10,924 nucleotides of DNA from an uncultured Eubacterium sp. (lineage in GTDB: Bacteria; Bacillota; Clostridia; Lachnospirales; Lachnospiraceae), in assembly GCA_946412445.1 (NCBI GenBank), contig CAMKHH010000010.1, positions 1-10,924 of the forward strand, read 5' to 3'. The notes beneath the pieces were generated by a model, which was not told the DNA's origin, did not search any database, and saw only the letters and a list, made by a program, of their open reading frames with translations. Positions 6,684 to 10,924 of this stretch are shown here, piece by piece (positions within the stretch are counted from its first letter, which is position 1; each line of letters begins with the position of its first letter). The translations under genes were made by a program, and so were the position numbers.

Positions 6684-6689
6684 ATAAAC

Positions 6690-7112
6690 TTACTCCAGTG
6701 CCTCTTCCAAAGTATGCCAGGCCAGCACTGCACACTTTACCCTGGCCGGCATATGGGAGATACCCTGCAAAGCAGTGGCTTCCTCCAGCTCGTCAATCTG
6801 TGTCTCATCCGTAATTTCACCTTTAATCATGGCGAAAAAGAGATTCATGAGTTTTTTTGCCTCTTCTACCGTCTTTCCTTTGATTAAATCTATCATGATG
6901 GAAGCGGAAGCCTGGGAAATGGCACATCCATCTCCCACAAATCCGGCATCTTCTATGACTCCGTCAACAACCCGCAGCTCCAGAACGATATCGTCTCCGC
7001 AGCTGGGATTTACGCCTTCCAGGCTGACGGTATGATGATCCACTTTATGCCGGTTCCACTGAGCACGGCTGTTTTCTACAATAATCTGATTATATAGCTG
7101 TTTAAGTTCCAA
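6690..7112 (-). CDS. sufU: SUF system sulfur-transfer protein SufU
   Basis: A 140-residue IscU-fold protein. In Firmicutes SufU accepts persulfide sulfur from SufS through a zinc-bound active site and passes it to the SufBCD scaffold. The metal-site residues are visible: C38 and D40 in NPSCGD, C63 in VGDGCAIS, and C127 in RVKCAV. The longer segment between the second and third cysteines, compared with IscU, fits SufU. Translation appears to start at a TTG (7112). AGGAGGT at 7122-7128 is nine bases ahead of it, and no in-frame ATG is placed as well. An ATG nearer the ribosome binding site is in the sufS frame and encodes the last sufS residues. The gene overlaps sufS by 11 bases, so translation is probably coupled. 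It is the last suf gene here. Confidence 0.94.
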   Translation of the reverse strand: MELKQLYNQIIVENSRAQWNRHKVDHHTVSLEGVNPSCGDDIVLELRVVDGVIEDAGFVGDGCAISQASASIMIDLIKGKTVEEAKKLMNLFFAMIKGEITDETQIDELEEATALQGISHMPARVKCAVLAWHTLEEALE

Positions 7113-8328
7113 GACCCATCCACCTCCTTACATTTTTGATTCCGGAAACCAGGGCATCTATATCTTCTCTCGTATTATAAATTGCAAAGCTGGCGCGGCA
7201 GCAGGCTGTGATTTTCAAAAAATCCATCAAAGGCTGTGCGCAATGATGGCCTGCACGCACAGCGACTCCTTCGGCATCCAGGATAGAAGCTGTGTCATGC
7301 GGATGAACGTCATTTACATTAAAGGAAATGACTCCGTGACGGGATTTTGCAGTAGGTTCACCATAAATCGTTACGTAAGGAATTTCATTTAGATTTTTAC
7401 ATGCATATTCCATCAAATCTTTTTCATGATTCATGATACTGCTATAACCGATGGAGGAAATATAGTTGATGGCCGCTTCCAAACCGACTTCGCCGCCTAC
7501 ATTTCTGGTTCCCGCTTCAAATTTACGTGGAACTTCACCAAAGGTGACACTTTGCTCATGGACACTTTGAATCATGTCACCTCCGCTTAAGAAAGGAGGC
7601 ATTTTCTCCAGTAATTCTTTTTTTCCATATAAAACGCCGATGCCCATGGGACCATAGAGCTTGTGACCAGAAAATGCAGCAAAGTCAACGTCCAGTGCTT
7701 TGACATCAACAGGCATGTGCGGAATGCTTTGGGCGCAGTCTAAAACAATCACGGCGCCTGCTTTTCTGGCTTGCTGCACAATATTCGTAATGGGAGCTTC
7801 AAGTCCCAGTACATTAGAAACATGGGCAATGGCTACCAGACGGGTTTTAGGTCCGATTTTTTGTGTAATCTCTTCCTCTGTCAGATGGCCTGATTTGTCA
7901 GGATAAAGGTAGCGCAGAACGGCACCTTTTGCTTGTGCAACCCTTTGCCAGGGCACCAGGTTACTGTGATGTTCAGCTACGGACAGGGCAATTTCATCGC
8001 CTTCTTTTATAAATTCTATTCCATAACTATAAGCCACCAGATTAAGAGACTCTGTTGTATTCTGTGTAAAGATGACCTCTTCCGGTTTGGCATGGAGGAA
8101 TTCTGCCACAGAAGCTCTGGCACGTTCATGTACTTCTGTGGCTCTGGCCGCCAGCTCATAAACTCCACGGTAGGGATTGGCATTGTCTTTCTCATAATAG
8201 GAAGAGATGGCATTAAGAACCTGGCGGGGACGCTGCGTTGTTGCTGCATTATCCAGATAAATCAGCCTTTTCCCATTTTCAGGCACAGCAAGGACAGGAA
8301 AATCATGAAGCATTTGATTTTGGGGCAT
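7102..8328 (-). CDS. sufS: cysteine desulfurase SufS (group II)
   Basis: A 408-residue pyridoxal-phosphate enzyme that removes sulfur from L-cysteine, giving alanine and an enzyme-bound persulfide for Fe-S cluster assembly. Visible features: the N-terminal YLDNAATTQRP; the cofactor-stacking histidine in AEHHSN (117-122); D198 in VLDCAQS; the Schiff-base lysine K223 in SGHKLYGP; EAGTRN (271-276); and the persulfide cysteine C363 in RAGHHCAQP. The RAGHHC loop marks the group II (SufS) type rather than IscS or NifS. A longer reading begins at a TTG (8349), but AAGGAGG at 8339-8345 lies inside that extension and is ten bases ahead of the ATG at 8328, which is therefore preferred. With this start it overlaps the end of sufD by 26 bases. 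It works with SufU encoded just downstream. Confidence 0.96.
   Translation of the reverse strand: MPQNQMLHDFPVLAVPENGKRLIYLDNAATTQRPRQVLNAISSYYEKDNANPYRGVYELAARATEVHERARASVAEFLHAKPEEVIFTQNTTESLNLVAYSYGIEFIKEGDEIALSVAEHHSNLVPWQRVAQAKGAVLRYLYPDKSGHLTEEEITQKIGPKTRLVAIAHVSNVLGLEAPITNIVQQARKAGAVIVLDCAQSIPHMPVDVKALDVDFAAFSGHKLYGPMGIGVLYGKKELLEKMPPFLSGGDMIQSVHEQSVTFGEVPRKFEAGTRNVGGEVGLEAAINYISSIGYSSIMNHEKDLMEYACKNLNEIPYVTIYGEPTAKSRHGVISFNVNDVHPHDTASILDAEGVAVRAGHHCAQPLMDFLKITACCRASFAIYNTREDIDALVSGIKNVRRWMGLGT
7122..7128 (-). promoter_or_regulatory. ribosome binding site selecting the TTG start of sufU
   Basis: AGGAGGT on the minus strand lies inside the 3' end of sufS, nine bases ahead of the TTG at 7112. 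The closer ATG is in the sufS frame and reaches the sufS stop after five codons, so this strong site most plausibly serves the TTG. Confidence 0.7.
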
Positions 8329-9403
8329 TTTCCCTAAGCCTCCTTTCAATCTGCAGGGACAGCTCTTCTCTTAAGGCTTCATCAGGAATCTGGTCCAGGA
8401 CAGGTGAAAATCTGCCTTCGACTAAAAGCATCCGTGCTTCCGCGGGGCTTAAGCCTCTGGAGCATAAATAATAAATCTGAGTCTCATCCAGACGCCCAAT
8501 GGTTGCCGCATGCTGGCCCTCCACCTGTTCTTCTCCACAGAGGATAAGTGGAACCGTACGGTTTCTTACGCTCTTTCCAAGCATCAGAACCTCTTCGGTT
8601 TCATGGCCTGCCGCATATACAGCACCTCTTTTGAAATCAATGGTTCCACGCAGAACTTTACTGCTCTTCCCGGCGAGAACACCTGCGGTATACATGTCAC
8701 ATCGCGTTGACTTTCCATAGTGATCCGCTATATCGTTAAAATCAAAAATCTGAGTCTGGTCTCCGAAATAGATCGTATCTAACTGATAGCTGCTTTCTTT
8801 TCCGTCCAGGCTGGCCCTTGAACCTAAAGCTGCACAGGAGCCGCCTAAGACAGCGCGTATAATCTCTACCCGGGCTCCATCCTCTGCATAGATGGCAACG
8901 CCATTCCAGCTTTTGGAGGTTCTGTTTAAATTCTGAATCTGAATCAGTTTAACCCGGGCACCTTTTTTTGCGTAAATCCTGGTAAGCTCTGCCGCAGATC
9001 CGAAAACCTGTCCATCAGATACGATTTCCTGCATAAGTGTGACATGGCTTCCGCCCTCTGCATAGATTCCATAGCTTCCGATAACCGTATCTGAAGCTGA
9101 AGAAACAGATACTTTCATCCTTATAGGCTGCTCCACGCTTTCCTTCACTTTCAGAAAGCAGGAAACATTTGCATGCTCTGTTACATAGTCGTCATAAACC
9201 TTCCCTATGCCGCTTTCCCCATGCACAAGTTCTTCCGGAAATTTCTCTATTCTCTCAATCTTGGAAGGCAGAGGGGAAAGTAATAAGTTTTCTTCCGGAA
9301 ATTCTTTTTTCTGTGTACCTACAAGAGAGAATTCTTTTCCTGCCCAATTGACACCCAGATGGTTCCAGGTGGGGACAGGCAGGACATTGATTCTGTCTGT
9401 CAT
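8303..9403 (-). CDS. sufD: Fe-S cluster assembly scaffold protein SufD
   Basis: A 366-residue protein of the SufB/SufD family. SufD pairs with SufB on a SufC dimer to form the SufBC2D scaffold on which new Fe-S clusters are built. The central beta-helix core is recognisable (about 100-290). The C-terminal GQHAATIGRLDETQIYYLCSRG stretch carries H298, matching the conserved histidine of Escherichia coli SufD (H360) at the SufB-SufD interface. The poorly conserved N-terminus and the shorter length distinguish it from SufB. AGGAGGT (9411-9417) precedes the ATG by seven bases and overlaps the last codons of sufB; the gene gap is 15 bases. The 3' end contains the sufS ribosome binding site and start. 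Confidence 0.93.
   Translation of the reverse strand: MTDRINVLPVPTWNHLGVNWAGKEFSLVGTQKKEFPEENLLLSPLPSKIERIEKFPEELVHGESGIGKVYDDYVTEHANVSCFLKVKESVEQPIRMKVSVSSASDTVIGSYGIYAEGGSHVTLMQEIVSDGQVFGSAAELTRIYAKKGARVKLIQIQNLNRTSKSWNGVAIYAEDGARVEIIRAVLGGSCAALGSRASLDGKESSYQLDTIYFGDQTQIFDFNDIADHYGKSTRCDMYTAGVLAGKSSKVLRGTIDFKRGAVYAAGHETEEVLMLGKSVRNRTVPLILCGEEQVEGQHAATIGRLDETQIYYLCSRGLSPAEARMLLVEGRFSPVLDQIPDEALREELSLQIERRLRENAPKSNAS
8339..8345 (-). promoter_or_regulatory. ribosome binding site deciding the sufS start
   Basis: AAGGAGG on the minus strand, within the sufD coding region, lies ten bases ahead of the ATG at 8328. It rules against the in-frame TTG at 8349, which is upstream of the site itself. 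Confidence 0.7.
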
Positions 9404-9418
9404 ATTTCATACCTCCTT

Positions 9419-10837
9419 TCAGCCTATGCTGCCTTTCATCTCCAGGTGAATCAGATTGTTCATCTCGACTGCGTATTCCAGCGGAAGCTCTTTGGCAATC
9501 GGTTCTGCGAAGCCGCCTACGATGAAAGCTCTGGCATCATCTTCAGAAAGTCCGCGGCTCATCAGATAGAATACGGCCTGCTCACTGATCCGGCCGATTT
9601 TGGCTTCATGGCCCACATCTGCTTCGTCACATTGGATATCCATAACCGGTATGGTATCCGATCTGGACTGGTCATCCAGCATCAGGGATTCACAGGCGAC
9701 TGCCGACTTACTGCCGGAGGCTTCCGGTGCAACCTTAACCAGGCTTCGGAAGGTGGACACACCGCCATCTCTTGAAATGGATTTGGTAGATATATGAGAA
9801 GTGGTGTGAGGGGCTGCGTGGACTACTTTGGCACCTGTGTCCAGGTTTTGACCTCCGCCTGCAAAAGTAATTCCGGTGAATTCCATACGGCTTCGTTCAC
9901 CCTTTAATATACTCATGGGATAAAGATAGGAAATATGAGAACCAAAGGAACCGGATACCCATTCGATGGTACCGCCCTTCTCTACCCGTGCACGTTTCGT
10001 ATTTAAGTTATACATATTTTTAGACCAGTTTTCAATCGTAGAATAACGAAGTCTTGCATCCTCTCCCACATAAAGCTCAACGCAGCCGGCATGGAGATTG
10101 TTTACACTATATTTTGGTGCAGAGCACCCTTCTATAAAATGAAGGTATGCACCTTTGTCCACAATAATGAGGGTGTGTTCAAACTGGCCAGCGCCCGGAG
10201 CATTTAATCTGAAGTAAGATTGAAGAGGAATCTCCACAGACACACCGGGCGGGACGTAAACAAAGGAACCACCGGACCAGACGGCTCCGTGAAGTGCGGC
10301 GAATTTATGATCTTTTGGGGGAACCAGCTTCATAAAATGCTTTCTGACCATATCTTCATAAGGACCGGTCAGGGCACTTTCCATATCCGTGTAAATAACT
10401 CCCTGGGCCGCAGCGGCAGCGGAGATATTATGATAAACAACCTCAGAATCGTATTGGGCCCCCACACCTGCCAGGGATTTTCGTTCCGCTTCCGGAATAC
10501 CAAGCCGTTCAAAGGTATTCTTGATATCCTCAGGAACCTCGGACCATTTCCCACGCATGGTGGTATCCGGGCGGACATAGGTGACGATATCCTCCAGATG
10601 CAGATCGTCCAGAGAAGGCCCCCAGTTGGGCACCGGAATACGATTGTATAGCTGCAGTGATTTCATCCGGAAAACACGCATCCAGGCAGGGTCGTGCTTC
10701 TCATCGAAAATCTTTCTGACAATCTCTTCCGTAAGACCTGACTGTACCTCAAAGGAAGGGTGCACTTCATCCTTGATATCATAGATGCTTCGATCTACTT
10801 CATCCACCCTTGTTTTTTCTTCGTCAAAGGCCCTCAT
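9419..10837 (-). CDS. sufB: Fe-S cluster assembly scaffold protein SufB
   Basis: A 472-residue protein, the usual SufB length. SufB is the main scaffold of the SufBC2D complex, where sulfur and iron are combined into nascent clusters. Recognisable segments: the N-terminal FRMKSLQLYNRIPVPNWGP (56-74); YVPPGVSVEIPLQSYFRLN (194-212); the central beta-helix; and the C-terminal catalytic region. C382 in ACESLMLDD matches the conserved cysteine (C405 in Escherichia coli) and E411 in GHEAKIGRISEQ matches E434, both required for cluster formation. The start has the strong ribosome binding site GGAGGTG, located in the 3' end of sufC, and overlaps sufC by 14 bases. It is followed 15 bases later by sufD. 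Confidence 0.97.
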   Translation of the reverse strand: MRAFDEEKTRVDEVDRSIYDIKDEVHPSFEVQSGLTEEIVRKIFDEKHDPAWMRVFRMKSLQLYNRIPVPNWGPSLDDLHLEDIVTYVRPDTTMRGKWSEVPEDIKNTFERLGIPEAERKSLAGVGAQYDSEVVYHNISAAAAAQGVIYTDMESALTGPYEDMVRKHFMKLVPPKDHKFAALHGAVWSGGSFVYVPPGVSVEIPLQSYFRLNAPGAGQFEHTLIIVDKGAYLHFIEGCSAPKYSVNNLHAGCVELYVGEDARLRYSTIENWSKNMYNLNTKRARVEKGGTIEWVSGSFGSHISYLYPMSILKGERSRMEFTGITFAGGGQNLDTGAKVVHAAPHTTSHISTKSISRDGGVSTFRSLVKVAPEASGSKSAVACESLMLDDQSRSDTIPVMDIQCDEADVGHEAKIGRISEQAVFYLMSRGLSEDDARAFIVGGFAEPIAKELPLEYAVEMNNLIHLEMKGSIG

Positions 10838-10924
10838 GTTTGTTCACCTCCTTTTCTACAAGCCCGAATCCCTGCTGAATAATCTCAGCAGCTAAATCCG
10901 CTCCTCCTGTTTTTGCAATCTTTC
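10824..10924 (-). CDS. sufC: SUF system ATPase SufC, C-terminal end (partial)
   Basis: The minus-strand frame entering from the window edge encodes 32 residues, beginning KIAKTGGADLAAEIIQQGFG, before a TGA at 10826-10824. The KTGG-ADLA-x-GFG pattern resembles the C-terminus of SufC, the ABC-type ATPase that drives conformational change of SufB and SufD. No Walker motifs are visible, because only the tail is inside the window; the call rests on this tail and on its position just ahead of sufB. The stop lies 14 bases inside sufB, and the sufB ribosome binding site is embedded in the last codons, indicating translational coupling. Confidence 0.8.
   Translation of the reverse strand, partial: KIAKTGGADLAAEIIQQGFGLVEKEVNKHEGL

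Noticed and set aside
7933..8337. 134-codon plus-strand open frame opposite sufS
   Set aside because: Antisense shadow of the desulfurase gene; no protein family resemblance seen.
8329..8349. TTG start for sufS adding seven residues
   Set aside because: The extension simply translates the ribosome binding site (AAGGAGG), so the downstream ATG is the real start.
9359..9775. 138-codon plus-strand open frame opposite sufB and sufD
   Set aside because: Antisense to two conserved genes and their junction, with composition of a complementary-strand shadow.
10220..10651. 143-codon plus-strand open frame opposite sufB
   Set aside because: It lies wholly antisense to a strongly conserved gene, has no good ribosome binding site and no recognisable protein features.

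Overview
The window looks like chromosome of an anaerobic Firmicute of the class Clostridia, most likely near Lachnospiraceae. The basis is protein character, strong AGGAGG-type ribosome binding sites, the conserved holB-ricT-trmN-rsmI order, and a SUF operon of the Firmicute type (C-B-D-S-U, with SufU and no SufA or SufE). It is densely coded: no gene-free stretch exceeds about 90 bases. No tRNA, rRNA, insertion sequence, phage gene or CRISPR array was seen.

Region 1 (1-4361, plus strand) opens with the last 43 codons of an OmpR/PhoB-type response regulator. A divergent guanylate-kinase-like protein follows, then a probable promoter with an extended -10, then four housekeeping genes. These are holB (clamp-loader delta'), ricT/yaaT (PSP1, an Fe-S protein affecting RNase Y), a trmN6/yabB-type tRNA methyltransferase, and rsmI (16S rRNA 2'-O-methyltransferase). 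A perfect 10-bp inverted repeat lies between ricT and trmN.

Region 2 (4358-6690, minus strand) is the least characterised part. It holds a two-gene operon: a radical SAM protein with a C-terminal helix-hairpin-helix DNA-binding module, then a stand-alone DUF4130 protein. The pair is known only as putative DNA modification/repair. Upstream is a perfect palindrome, CGAACAAAAGTTCG, matching the Firmicute LexA (SOS) operator core. This suggests, without proving, that the pair is DNA-damage inducible. The operon converges on rsmI with a 4-base overlap of the reading frames.

Region 3 (6690-10924, minus strand) is the SUF iron-sulfur cluster assembly operon: the 3' end of sufC, then sufB, sufD, sufS and sufU. 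The genes overlap or nearly touch, and several ribosome binding sites lie inside the preceding gene. It probably supplies clusters to the cell in general; the radical SAM enzyme immediately downstream and RicT are both expected clients.
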